This document shows, in pieces, positions 54,714 to 63,719 of a stretch of DNA of 64,000 bases. A program made the position numbers and the translations under genes. Source of the stretch: Fodinibius salipaludis (GTDB lineage: Bacteria; Bacteroidota; Rhodothermia; Balneolales; Balneolaceae); contig NZ_NSKE01000011.1 of assembly GCF_002287075.1 (NCBI RefSeq), positions 1 to 64,000 on the forward strand, written 5' to 3'. Every line of letters begins with the position of its first letter. Position 1 is the first letter of the stretch. The notes below the pieces were generated by a model. That model had not been told where the DNA came from and did no database searches. It was given only the letters and a program-made list of their open reading frames with translations.

Positions 54714-56243
54714 TTATTCTACATCAAACTCAATACCTTGTGCTAAGGGCATTTCATCACTCCAGTTGATGGTGTTTGTTTGTCGGCGCATATAAGCTTT
54801 CCACGCATCAGAGCCGGATTCACGTCCGCCGCCGGTTTCTTTTTCACCTCCAAATGCACCGCCGATTTCAGCACCGCTGGTTCCCACATTGATATTCGCA
54901 ATGCCGCAATCCGATCCTCGGGCGCTCAAGAAGGTTTCAGCTTCTCTCATATTCAGCGTAAACATGGATGAGCTAAGCCCTTGGCGAACACCGTTTTGTT
55001 TGGCAATGGCTTCGTCAAGATCACTGTATTTAATTAGGTACAGGATTGGCGCAAAAGTCTCTTCCTGTACAATATCGTACTCATTTTCAGCAATCACGAT
55101 AGCGGGATTTACATAATTCCCCCCGTTAAGTTTCTTTTTATCCAGTATTTCGCCGCCGTAAATAAGTTCACCGCCGGCTTCCTGAACTTCCTCAAGGGCC
55201 TGCTGCATGCTTTCGGCTGCATGCTCATCAATGAGTGGACCTACCAGGGTATCTTCATCCAGCGGGTTACCGATATTCACATCTTGATAGATTTCAACAA
55301 GGCGATCTTTCAGTTCATCAAAAACGTCCTCATGGACAATAAGGCGTCGGGTAGAAGTACAGCGCTGTCCGCAGGTTCCAACGGATCCAAAGACTGTTGC
55401 CCGGGCCGCCATTTCGAGATCAGCATTTTCGGAAACAATGATTGCGTTGTTACCGCCAAGCTCAAGAATGGTTTTGCCGAGTCGCGCGCCAACCGTTTTA
55501 GCTACTTCTTTACCCATCCGAATAGAGCCGGTTGCCGAAATTAGGGGAATGCGCTCATCTTCTGTCATCCATTCACCCACTTCGCGTCCGCCAGTAATGA
55601 GGTTGAAGATGCCCTCGGGCAGATCATTACGCTTTAATACTTTGGCAATAATATTTTGGACAGCAATGCCACACAGTGGTGTTTTTTCGGATCCTTTCCA
55701 GATCATCACATTACCACAAATGGCGGCAATCATGGCGTTCCAGCTGTAAACCGCGACCGGAAAATTAAAGGCCGAAATAATTCCAGTAATGCCCAACGGA
55801 TGCCACTGTTCGTACATGCGGTGTTTGGGACGCTCCGACTGCATCGTCTTGCCATACAGCATGCGCGATTGACCCACGGCAAAATCACAGATGTCAATCA
55901 TCTCCTGTACTTCGCCGAGTCCCTCTTGGTAGACTTTGCCCATCTCGTAGGTAACCAGGCGTCCGAGATCTTCTTTATGTTTGCGCAGTTCAAGTCCAAT
56001 CTGACGAACAATCTCACCGCGTTTTGGAGCGGGAACCATGCGCCATTCTTTGAATGCTTCCTGTGCTTTGGTCACCACTTTATCGTAATCTTCACGAGAA
56101 GTTACCGTAGTGTCGGCTATTTGGGAACCGTCAATTGGTGTATGACTCGATATTGTCTCTTCACTTCCTGATCCAAAAAACTTTTGTCCGGTACTTGTGC
56201 CTAAGTTCGTGCCTTCGATACCTAATTTCTTGAGAAAATCCAT
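54714..56243 (-). CDS. Aldehyde dehydrogenase, ALDH7 (aminoadipate-semialdehyde) type
   Basis: 509 residues. Catalytic Cys in GTCGQRCTSTRRL (about 290), general-base Glu in ILELGGNNAIIVSEN, NAD site FNFPVAVYSWN and GSEKTPL. The antiquitin-like N-terminus (FLKKLGIEGTNLG, then HTPIDGSQI) and EIGGAFGGEKETGGGRESGS near the end point to ALDH7. It probably oxidises alpha-aminoadipate semialdehyde in lysine breakdown or other aldehydes under osmotic stress; the substrate is inferred. Confidence 0.92.
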   Translation of the reverse strand: MDFLKKLGIEGTNLGTSTGQKFFGSGSEETISSHTPIDGSQIADTTVTSREDYDKVVTKAQEAFKEWRMVPAPKRGEIVRQIGLELRKHKEDLGRLVTYEMGKVYQEGLGEVQEMIDICDFAVGQSRMLYGKTMQSERPKHRMYEQWHPLGITGIISAFNFPVAVYSWNAMIAAICGNVMIWKGSEKTPLCGIAVQNIIAKVLKRNDLPEGIFNLITGGREVGEWMTEDERIPLISATGSIRMGKEVAKTVGARLGKTILELGGNNAIIVSENADLEMAARATVFGSVGTCGQRCTSTRRLIVHEDVFDELKDRLVEIYQDVNIGNPLDEDTLVGPLIDEHAAESMQQALEEVQEAGGELIYGGEILDKKKLNGGNYVNPAIVIAENEYDIVQEETFAPILYLIKYSDLDEAIAKQNGVRQGLSSSMFTLNMREAETFLSARGSDCGIANINVGTSGAEIGGAFGGEKETGGGRESGSDAWKAYMRRQTNTINWSDEMPLAQGIEFDVE

Positions 56244-56394
56244 AGCTTTGGTTTCATGATTTGTTAAATTTTGATAGTAAAATAAGGATCATTTTCGTGA
56301 TATGAAGCTGAGTTCATAAATAATTTCTTCTGATATTTTGTGCCCGCTTTACTTTCAAGCATCCCAATACAAATTAGAATTAAGCAGTTAAACA

Positions 56395-57180
56395 TTGAAT
56401 TTAACAACGGCATCCAATCGTCAACAGACACTTCTTCGTAAATTAAATCGTAAAAAGTATCGCTATAAAGAGCGTCTTTTTCTTTTGGAAGGGGCCCGTG
56501 CGGTACAGCAGGTGATAGCCAATAAAGAAATACAGATACGAGCACTGTTTTTTGATGAAGGTCAGCGGTATTGGGAGCAGCCTGACTGGAAAAATGTAGT
56601 TGACCAATTGGAGGTTGCTGTTCTGCCGCAGGAGTTTTTTATAGAAGTATCGGATACCGAGACCCCACAGGGTGTGCTGGCGCTGTGTGAGATGCCTTCG
56701 GAGGCTACTGCAGAGGAATTGTCCAAAAAGTCGGGATTAATTATTGCCCTGGATGGGTTGCAAGATCCCGGGAACCTGGGTACAATTATTCGTACCGCCG
56801 GATGGTTTGGAATTTCGGGCATTGTCTCGGGCAAGGGAACAGTGGATATGTTTCATCCCAAAGTTGTGCGGGGAACAGCCGGGGCAACGGGTACGATACC
56901 ATTTATGAATGGGGAATTGTCCGAGGTTTTTGATACGCTTGAGCAGCATAACTGGCACGTTTTTCTGTTGGATGCCGGCACCCAGTCAAAGGCATTGCAT
57001 GAAATATCATCCATAAAAAAGGGAGTAATTGTGGTAGGTAATGAAGGGCATGGTATTCGTGATGAGCTGATGACGGCGAACCGGAGTAGCGTGTGCATTC
57101 CGTCGCCGGTGGGGCAGCAAAATGTGGAGAGCCTGAATGCGGCCATTGCTGCGTCGATTGCCCTGTATGCGCTGGGTTGA
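56395..57180 (+). CDS. SpoU/TrmH-family RNA 2'-O-ribose methyltransferase
   Basis: 261 residues. An N-terminal substrate-binding domain (RKLNRKKYRYKERLFLLEGA) is followed by the SPOUT knot with motif 1 LQDPGNLGTIIRTA, motif 2 VVGNEGHGIRDEL and motif 3 CIPSPVGQQNVESLNAAIAA. It probably methylates 23S rRNA (RlmB-like). The start is TTG. The last 18 codons have a diverged second copy at 61981, beyond accessory block 2. Confidence 0.92.
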   Translation: MNLTTASNRQQTLLRKLNRKKYRYKERLFLLEGARAVQQVIANKEIQIRALFFDEGQRYWEQPDWKNVVDQLEVAVLPQEFFIEVSDTETPQGVLALCEMPSEATAEELSKKSGLIIALDGLQDPGNLGTIIRTAGWFGISGIVSGKGTVDMFHPKVVRGTAGATGTIPFMNGELSEVFDTLEQHNWHVFLLDAGTQSKALHEISSIKKGVIVVGNEGHGIRDELMTANRSSVCIPSPVGQQNVESLNAAIAASIALYALG

Positions 57181-57266
57181 GGTTGCATGTTGCAGGATGG
57201 TCGTTTCAGGTTAAGGTTTGAGAGTAAGATTTAGTTTTTTTTATCTGGTATTCGGCATCTAAATGA

Positions 57267-59921
57267 TCACCGAAAACTAATTTTTGCACCGAGTAACACA
57301 AAACGAGGGTTTAATGCATTGCGACGTTGGCTTTGGGTATAGCTTCCCACATTGACTGTTTCAAAAGCGGTTTGATCGAGCAAGTTTCGCCCATCCAGGT
57401 AGAGAGTGAGCCTATCATCGATGGCATCAAATTGAAGAGAAGTATTTAGAAAATGATAGTCGCCGGCATCTTCAATTTGGTAGAGGATGTATTCGGTGGA
57501 AAGCTGCCAACGGTCGCCCAAATCAAGTGTAGTATTGGCAAAGCCTGAAAAATATTGCGAACTGCTGATAAAATTATTGGTCTGGTTATTTGATTCCGAA
57601 AAATTATATTCGGCTCCTATGGAGCTGTTAAAGGCCCCGACAAAGGCCGTTCGCAGATAGGTGCTTAGCTGGTGTGAATTAGATTGAATATCATTGGCGG
57701 TATCGTTAAAAAAGCTGGTAAAGGAAGCCGAGGTATAATTATATTCAAATGCCAGGTTGGACTGCAAAAAGTTCATAAATTGGTCTAAACCCAGCCGTGC
57801 GAGCAGTGTCTCCTGATTGTCGGTAAGGCGGTAGGTGCCAAAATTGTAGTTGGGAGTGATGGTGCTTGCCGTGGTATAACTTTGGCCGGAGGTAACGTAA
57901 CTGAAAAAAGTATTGGCTACGAAATTATCCTGCCAGTTGCCATACTGGTATGAAGCTGAAAAACTATTGGATGGAGACAGGCTAAAATCCGTGGTTCCCT
58001 CCTGTATACTTCGGTAATCCGTTAGCCGCTGGGCGCTGAAAAGTGTGTTAAAATCGGGCTGATCCTGTTTATAGCTGTATTGCAGGCGTAGCTCGTTTTT
58101 TTTATTGGGTTCGTAGGTAACAGAAACCTCGGGGTTCAGATAAAACAATGTCTCATCAATAACTGCCTGCAAATTAGTGCGGTTCCAAACCAGATTGCCG
58201 GAAACTTCGGCGTTGGCCTCCCAGCCTTTGCCAATGGTGTATTGATAGCTTAGCGTTGAAAAAGTGCGGTAACGGTTCCAGTCGCGGCTGTCAGTAAAAG
58301 CAGGCTGCCCGGCCACCCGGTTTGCCAGGCTGTTGCTCTGGTGCTCGCCGCCCAGGCGAACGGAAAAGAGGCTTCGAGCATTGCGCGACCAGTACTTAAA
58401 ATCAGTGCCGATATATGATCCGTCGTTTTTTGTTTGTTGCATGAGCGGGTTAGCGGTAGAGTCGGAGCCGAATGGGCCGCCCGAAAGCACCGGGTTCACT
58501 CGCAAGGTTTGGGCATTTGATGAATTTATGTAGCGGACCCGAATGCGGTACGCTTTCCGATCGGCAATTTTGCGGGTAAACCGAAGATGCTGGCTCCATT
58601 TTTTTTCGTCTGTTTCCAGCTGCGTCTGCAGCGGCTCGTTTCTGAACACGCGGTCGGCAAGCTCGGTCTCGGGGAAGGTGTTGAATTTACCTTCATATTT
58701 TAGATTGAACTTTTGGGACGGGTCATAGGTTGCGGTGAGATTACCCAAGCCGGCGTTAATGTCTTTCTGGGTATTTTGCCGCTGTATCAAATTCGGCACC
58801 TGCAGGGAGGGGTCATAGATGGTGGCAAATTGCTGGTTTATTTGCCGGTTGGCGGGCAGAAAATAGCCGACCGCTTTTATTTTAAGATCTTCAGAAAGAT
58901 TATATATACCTGCACCACCGTGGAAGCTGGTTTTATTATTCAAATACTGCTCTTGGTCAAGGCGGGATACACGGTGCGCCGTTGTGCTCACCAATGAACC
59001 GCTGCCGCCAGTGGGCCCAAGTGAAGTGGATGACTGAAACGGAAGGCTTGAGCCTGACTGCAGCAATCTATAGATATTGCCCACGGGGTTGTCGCCAATA
59101 TTGTTGGCACTTTCAAATAAATAGCCTTTAAAATTTTTGGTAATAGACACCAAGTTGCCGTCGGCCTGGTAGTTCTGGTCCAGATCGTAATAGCCGGTGG
59201 CCGTGCCAAAAAAATCGATCTTGAATTCCTCTTTCAGCGCCAGATTCAGCACGGTTTCATCCGATTCACTAATATTTTTCAGTACCGCATTTTCTTGATA
59301 CTCTTCATATATACTCACCGTTTCAATGGCTTTAGCGGTAAAATTTTTGGTGAGCAGTTGGTAGTTAAACCCAAACAGGTCATCGCCACCAATTAACACC
59401 TTGGTAACCGTTTTTCCGTTGGCTTTTATTTGGCCCTGGGGGGTTATGGTGATGCCGGGCAGCAGCCGGAGGATATCTTCCACACTTTCCTCATTGCCCC
59501 GCATAAAAGATTCAGCGATAAAAATAGTGGTGTCTTCCTTAGCGATAATAGACGGGCGCTTTTCTTCCACTACCAGCTCTTTCAGTGGCTGAGTTTTTTC
59601 TTTGAGAAGAATATTCTTGAACAGCGTGTCGGCTTTTGAATGTGCCGGGATATCAATGATCTGTTTCCCGTAGCCAATGGAACTGATGTGCAGCAGATAG
59701 ATTTTTCGCAGGTTTAATTCTAAGCTAAATTCCCCTTTTCCGTTCGAGTAGTCGAAGGCTTTAATGCTCGTGGAATCGAGACCGGTGGCATAAATATTGA
59801 CGTTGGGGATGGGGTGACCAAGGCTATCGGTAATGGTGCCTTGCACGAATATCTGTGCCTGGCATATTTCTGCGCCGGAAAGAATAAAAGCCCCAAATAA
59901 GATAATAATGTAAATACGCAT
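57267..59921 (-). CDS. TonB-type outer-membrane beta-barrel protein with carboxypeptidase-regulatory domain
   Basis: 884 residues. Signal peptide (about 1-22), regulatory-like domain (VQGTITDSLGHPIPNVNIYA, about 25-105), a short plug with PSIIAKEDTTIFIAESFMRG and LLPGITITPQGQIKANGKTV, and a large barrel to the end (RFVLLGAKISFR). This layout is the outer-membrane beta-barrel family commonly encoded with GLPGLI proteins; the gene for one lies 14 bases upstream. G+C is higher than in its block neighbours. The pair may export or display peptides. Confidence 0.88.
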   Translation of the reverse strand: MRIYIIILFGAFILSGAEICQAQIFVQGTITDSLGHPIPNVNIYATGLDSTSIKAFDYSNGKGEFSLELNLRKIYLLHISSIGYGKQIIDIPAHSKADTLFKNILLKEKTQPLKELVVEEKRPSIIAKEDTTIFIAESFMRGNEESVEDILRLLPGITITPQGQIKANGKTVTKVLIGGDDLFGFNYQLLTKNFTAKAIETVSIYEEYQENAVLKNISESDETVLNLALKEEFKIDFFGTATGYYDLDQNYQADGNLVSITKNFKGYLFESANNIGDNPVGNIYRLLQSGSSLPFQSSTSLGPTGGSGSLVSTTAHRVSRLDQEQYLNNKTSFHGGAGIYNLSEDLKIKAVGYFLPANRQINQQFATIYDPSLQVPNLIQRQNTQKDINAGLGNLTATYDPSQKFNLKYEGKFNTFPETELADRVFRNEPLQTQLETDEKKWSQHLRFTRKIADRKAYRIRVRYINSSNAQTLRVNPVLSGGPFGSDSTANPLMQQTKNDGSYIGTDFKYWSRNARSLFSVRLGGEHQSNSLANRVAGQPAFTDSRDWNRYRTFSTLSYQYTIGKGWEANAEVSGNLVWNRTNLQAVIDETLFYLNPEVSVTYEPNKKNELRLQYSYKQDQPDFNTLFSAQRLTDYRSIQEGTTDFSLSPSNSFSASYQYGNWQDNFVANTFFSYVTSGQSYTTASTITPNYNFGTYRLTDNQETLLARLGLDQFMNFLQSNLAFEYNYTSASFTSFFNDTANDIQSNSHQLSTYLRTAFVGAFNSSIGAEYNFSESNNQTNNFISSSQYFSGFANTTLDLGDRWQLSTEYILYQIEDAGDYHFLNTSLQFDAIDDRLTLYLDGRNLLDQTAFETVNVGSYTQSQRRNALNPRFVLLGAKISFR

Positions 59922-59935
59922 TCATCGTTGTTAGT

Positions 59936-60751
59936 TTATTGATTGGTAGGGTCTTCAAAACTTTCCATCAATTCAATATTAGGTAAGTCAAAAGTCATGT
60001 TAGCTAAATCTTCTTTACTAACGTAAGGTCGTACCGTTTTAAGAACAGCTTGTTTATGAAGTTTGTCAAAGTTATCGATAATATTCTTGTATTCGACTAA
60101 GGTGATAACTTCTTCCTTACCAGTAAGTGGGATGGGGTCAATGGTACTGACATTTTTAAGCGTAACTTCAATTGCGCTAAAATTGATATTACCACTCTCG
60201 TCGTATGCCTGCAGGATCAGCCCCGGCAACCCGTGTAACTTCCAAGGTCCAAATGGTACCGGAATTTCAGGGCTGAACCAAACCGTATAGTTGCGTCCAC
60301 GAAAGTGGGTGGTAGCTTTTTGAGTAGAATAATTGCCGACCATTTTTGAGCTATCTGCAATAACCCAATCAAGTTGGGAGGCTTTTTCCTTTAACAAGAA
60401 CAATTTTTGGATGTTAATCATATTCATACGGGAATACATACTATCTTTAACCGTATCAAATAGCGTTATTTGTCCTCTGCCATCGGTTGCACCAGGTACT
60501 TTTACTACTTTGGCCGTTGGATATTCTTGTTTGGCTTTTTGGAGTCTATCGGTGGAGGAATATAGGTTCCAACTAAAGATAGATCTCTGGCGGTTAAACT
60601 TTAATGTATCATTATTAATAGCTGTAGTGCTCATTTTGATGTTTTGCTGGTATACGACGAAGCCATTAAAGGGATCAGAATTAGTAATATTTTGCTGAGC
60701 TTGGACATTTTGTGAAATTAGTAGTGTGATAAAGAATAAATATTTAATCAT
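59936..60751 (-). CDS. GLPGLI family exported protein
   Basis: 271 residues. Signal peptide (about 1-18, ending VQAQ), then a beta-rich protein with the defining motif GPWKLHGLPGLILQAYDESG (about 171-190). Function unknown, but in Bacteroidota these proteins are regularly encoded beside TonB-type receptors, as here. The two form an operon; the 262 bases upstream hold no other gene. Confidence 0.9.
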   Translation of the reverse strand: MIKYLFFITLLISQNVQAQQNITNSDPFNGFVVYQQNIKMSTTAINNDTLKFNRQRSIFSWNLYSSTDRLQKAKQEYPTAKVVKVPGATDGRGQITLFDTVKDSMYSRMNMINIQKLFLLKEKASQLDWVIADSSKMVGNYSTQKATTHFRGRNYTVWFSPEIPVPFGPWKLHGLPGLILQAYDESGNINFSAIEVTLKNVSTIDPIPLTGKEEVITLVEYKNIIDNFDKLHKQAVLKTVRPYVSKEDLANMTFDLPNIELMESFEDPTNQ

Positions 60752-61013
60752 CGCAAAAAATAGAAAATTGAACTAAAAGGCCATTAATTAAAAAAGCTTC
60801 AATGCGAATCAACCACAAACTTTAATGTTATTCAGTTAAATAGGATAAACTTAAAGAGGAGTTTTGAATATCACCTTCACTTACATCTGTCACTCAACAG
60901 GGAAATAAAAATGAGTGAAAAAAGTGCAGCTTTTGGTGACAATACAAACCCTCTTCAAGTTTAATATTTATCATTTGGTATTATCTAACATTGAATTATT
61001 TATCTAATGTCTA

Positions 61014-61328
61014 TTATTCCTTGCCAGTTTGAATGATAGTGATGTTGCAATCACTTGAAACTACTACAACGGTATTATTGCTTAATTTGACCGTTTTGGG
61101 TTCACACTCATCCAACATTAAATTGATTGAAAGAATAGAACTTGTCTGTGAAGGAACACTAACTGTCGGCATTGATTGCATACTACATTTTAGTGTAGTA
61201 GTATCCATCTTTTCGATATTGGTGACTTTACTTGCTTGTGCATCTTTAGCATAAGCATTCGTTAAACCAATATTGAAAACAGCCATTAATAGAATAAGAA
61301 AAAAAGAAGATTTAATTAGCGATTTCAT
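61014..61328 (-). CDS. Small secreted protein with three cysteines, unknown
   Basis: 104 residues, not recognised. A good signal peptide (hydrophobic 9-22, likely cut after AYA at 27) leaves a mature chain of about 77 residues with Cys48, Cys75 and Cys94 and beta-strand-like ends (TVVVVSSDCNITIIQTG). It stands between the AraC regulator and the GLPGLI gene, all in the same direction. It may be the cargo of the receptor pair, but there is no proof. Confidence 0.6.
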   Translation of the reverse strand: MKSLIKSSFFLILLMAVFNIGLTNAYAKDAQASKVTNIEKMDTTTLKCSMQSMPTVSVPSQTSSILSINLMLDECEPKTVKLSNNTVVVVSSDCNITIIQTGKE

Positions 61329-61418
61329 CGTAGCCTCTTATTTAATTAAGATTGATGCACATTATTATTTTACCAAAGCGTGTGATCTTTCACTTTAATT
61401 TTGTCCTTTAAAACGTTC

Positions 61419-61808
61419 TTAATTTTGTTCCCGCCACTGGGTTGGAGTCAAATCCTCTCTGGTTTTGAAGCTATTGGCAAAAGCTGAATGCGAGTTAAAT
61501 CCCACAGAGATAGCCGCCGTCGTTACGGGCATGTCGGTTTGATGCAAAATTTCTTTGGCTACTTTAATACGATGGCGTAAAATGTAATCTTTGGGATAGC
61601 GATTTACGTGCTTGTAAAAGCGGTAAGAAAAACCTTTACTGTTAATATAGCATTGGGTCTTTACCCATTTTACATTAAGGTGCCGATTAAACAGATGCTC
61701 TTTTATAAAAGCAAATGCTCTTTTTATTTGGCGCGGCCATCCTTGTGTGGGTTCGGGCAAGGCAAGCCGATAGTTCTCTTTGATCTTTTTAGGTTGCAAA
61801 GGTTTCAT
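61419..61808 (-). CDS. AraC-type regulator, stand-alone DNA-binding domain
   Basis: 129 residues. Residues about 30-127 are an AraC double helix-turn-helix: NVKWVKTQCYINSKGFSYRF and VTTAAISVGFNSHSAFANSF followed by the typical end DLTPTQWREQN. It has no sensor domain. It is placed first in the leftward block 2 and may control the secreted protein, GLPGLI and receptor genes. Its counterpart in block 1 is similar in size. Confidence 0.85.
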   Translation of the reverse strand: MKPLQPKKIKENYRLALPEPTQGWPRQIKRAFAFIKEHLFNRHLNVKWVKTQCYINSKGFSYRFYKHVNRYPKDYILRHRIKVAKEILHQTDMPVTTAAISVGFNSHSAFANSFKTREDLTPTQWREQN

Positions 61809-61980
61809 GTGCTCAACTTCATCTTGATATTTAGTTGTTTATTTTACCTCTAGACAGGAATCTCTCTATTATAGAAGAGTCATCGGCAAGTTTTTTGTTA
61901 CAAAATCAGGCTAATATTATAGATTTGTAATAGTTGTAAGCGGATAGGTTTTAAAGTATTTGCCAGTTTGCCATTGCAAG

Positions 61981-62046
61981 GTGGAGAGCCTGAATGCAGC
62001 TATTGCCACTTCGATTGCGCTGTATGATTTGTCTGGGAAAACCTAA
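61981..62046 (+). pseudogene. Remnant of a SpoU methyltransferase 3' end
   Basis: Reads VESLNAAIATSIALYDLSGK and one Thr before a stop, without any start. The first 46 bases match the 3' end of the methyltransferase gene (57124-57169) at 40 positions; most changes are silent third-codon changes. The remaining parts of the 345-base gap 61809-62153 show no gene. Confidence 0.75.
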
Positions 62047-62153
62047 AATTTTAATTTCGAAATGGAGACCTATTGATTCTGACCGGCTTATTCAATAACC
62101 TGTTAGAACTATTTACGATGTGGCTATTTCCTCCAATCTAAATCATTTTTGGT

Positions 62154-63482
62154 ATGACAAAATCCAAGAAAGACAAAATTTACGTTCTGGATACTTCGGT
62201 ATTACTGTATGATTCTGAGGCGGTAAAGAATTTCCAGAAAAATGATATTGCTATTCCCATTACGGTGCTCGAGGAGATCGATACGTTCAAAAAGGGGAAT
62301 GATGTTATAAATCTGCATGCGCGTGAGTTTAGCCGCTACCTTGATAAGATATCCGATAAAAATCTGCTGCAGAAATGGATCCCTTTGAATGGCGAAACAC
62401 ACGGGAAGTTGAGGGTTATCAGTAATGAAAATAGTGAGTTGGATGCTTCAAAAGTGTTTGGAAATGAGAAGAATGATCACCGTATTTTGAACTCGGTGCT
62501 CAAGTTGATGGAGGAGGAGCCGAAGAAGAAGGTAATTCTGGTTTCGAAGGATATCAATCTGCGGATTAAAGCGCGGTCGCTGAATATTGATGCCGAGGAT
62601 TACGAGACGATACAGATCAAGGATATTGATCACCTGTATCAGGGAAAGAAAGAGGTTGCCTGCGACGATGCCATCATTAACAAGATTTATGATGAGGGGA
62701 AGTTGCCGTATACCGATTTACAGGAGGAAAAACCCAATAATAATCAGTTCTTTATTTTAAAAGGGCAATCCGGTTCGGCCTTGGGATACTTTAATGAGGA
62801 AAGTAGTTCGATAGAGCTGGTACAAAAGAAAACGGCCTATGGCGTAACGCCGCGGAATGCTGAACAGACTTTTGCACTGAATGCTATTTTAAATCCCAAT
62901 AATTTATTGGTAACCATTACCGGTGCGGCGGGTACGGGGAAAACGTTGATTGCACTTGCAGGCGCGTTGGAACAGCGACGCAATTTTCACCAGATATTTT
63001 TGGCTCGTCCCATTGTACCGTTAAGTAATAACGATATCGGCTATCTGCCGGGGGATATCAGCTCCAAGATTGATCCCTATATGCAACCGCTCTGGGATAA
63101 TTTGTCGTTCATTAAGAATCAGTTTCCGGAGAGTAGCAATAAGTTTCAAAAGGTGGATGATATGCTGGAGAATGATAAGCTGCGTATTATTCCGCTGGCG
63201 TATATCCGCGGACGTAGTCTGTCGAACGTGATTTTTATCGTGGATGAGGCTCAGAACTTGACGCCCCATGAGGTAAAAACGATCATTACCCGAGCGGGCG
63301 AAAACACGAAGATCATTTTCACAGGTGATATCTTCCAGATCGACACCCCTTATTTGGATACGCAGAGCAACGGGTTGTCATTTTTGGTGGATCGCATGCA
63401 TGATAACGAGCTCTATGCGCACATCAACCTGGAGAAGGGGGAGCGATCGGAACTGGCAAATCTAGCCAGTAAGTTGTTGTAA
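62154..63482 (+). CDS. PIN-domain PhoH-family ATPase (YlaK-like)
   Basis: 442 residues. PIN nuclease domain (about 8-150) with acid residues in VLDTSVLLYD, VLEEIDTFK and KNDHRIL; then a PhoH ATPase domain with Walker A TGAAGTGKT near 262 and Walker B VIFIVDEAQNLTPHEVKTII near 360, followed by FTGDIFQIDTPYLD. These proteins are thought to be RNA-unwinding nucleases. It marks the return to conserved chromosome after block 2. Confidence 0.95.
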   Translation: MTKSKKDKIYVLDTSVLLYDSEAVKNFQKNDIAIPITVLEEIDTFKKGNDVINLHAREFSRYLDKISDKNLLQKWIPLNGETHGKLRVISNENSELDASKVFGNEKNDHRILNSVLKLMEEEPKKKVILVSKDINLRIKARSLNIDAEDYETIQIKDIDHLYQGKKEVACDDAIINKIYDEGKLPYTDLQEEKPNNNQFFILKGQSGSALGYFNEESSSIELVQKKTAYGVTPRNAEQTFALNAILNPNNLLVTITGAAGTGKTLIALAGALEQRRNFHQIFLARPIVPLSNNDIGYLPGDISSKIDPYMQPLWDNLSFIKNQFPESSNKFQKVDDMLENDKLRIIPLAYIRGRSLSNVIFIVDEAQNLTPHEVKTIITRAGENTKIIFTGDIFQIDTPYLDTQSNGLSFLVDRMHDNELYAHINLEKGERSELANLASKLL

Positions 63483-63539
63483 GTTTTTTTAGGCGACAGA
63501 TCTACACGGATTTAAAGTTTAAACAAAGATTTCTAACTA

Positions 63540-63606
63540 CGTTCGAAATGACGGGATGAGTTTTTACAAGCAAAATGTCATCTCGACCAGCGGGAGAGAT
63601 CGTTGT
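63540..63606. repeat. Dispersed extragenic repeat element
   Basis: The words GAAATGACGGGATGAG and GTCATCTCGACCAGCGGGAG are those of an interspersed element frequent in Bacteroidota intergenic DNA. Just before it, at 63493-63515, AGATCTACACGGATTTAAAG resembles 12701-12720 (GGATCTGTACGGATTAGAAA). No gene lies in 63483-63719. Confidence 0.45.
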
Positions 63607-63654
63607 TTTTTAATCCGTTTACTCCATGTCTCTTTTTGGGATGGCACAGAATAT

Positions 63655-63684
63655 AGCAGGGATTTATGGCCATAAATCCCTGCT
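63655..63684. repeat. GCAGGGATTTAT palindromic repeat, copy 2 (probable two-way terminator)
   Basis: AGCAGGGATTTATGG (63655-63669) and CCATAAATCCCTGCT (63670-63684) form a perfect 30-base palindrome between the converging phoH and flavoprotein genes. It shares its words with the element at 35924-35951. Confidence 0.7.
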
Positions 63685-63719
63685 ACGGATAATGGTAAGA
63701 AAATCATTAGAATGGATGA

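Noticed and set aside
57181-61980. Integrase or transposase for accessory block 2
   Set aside because: No such gene or terminal inverted repeats are visible; the insertion idea rests only on the duplicated gene end.
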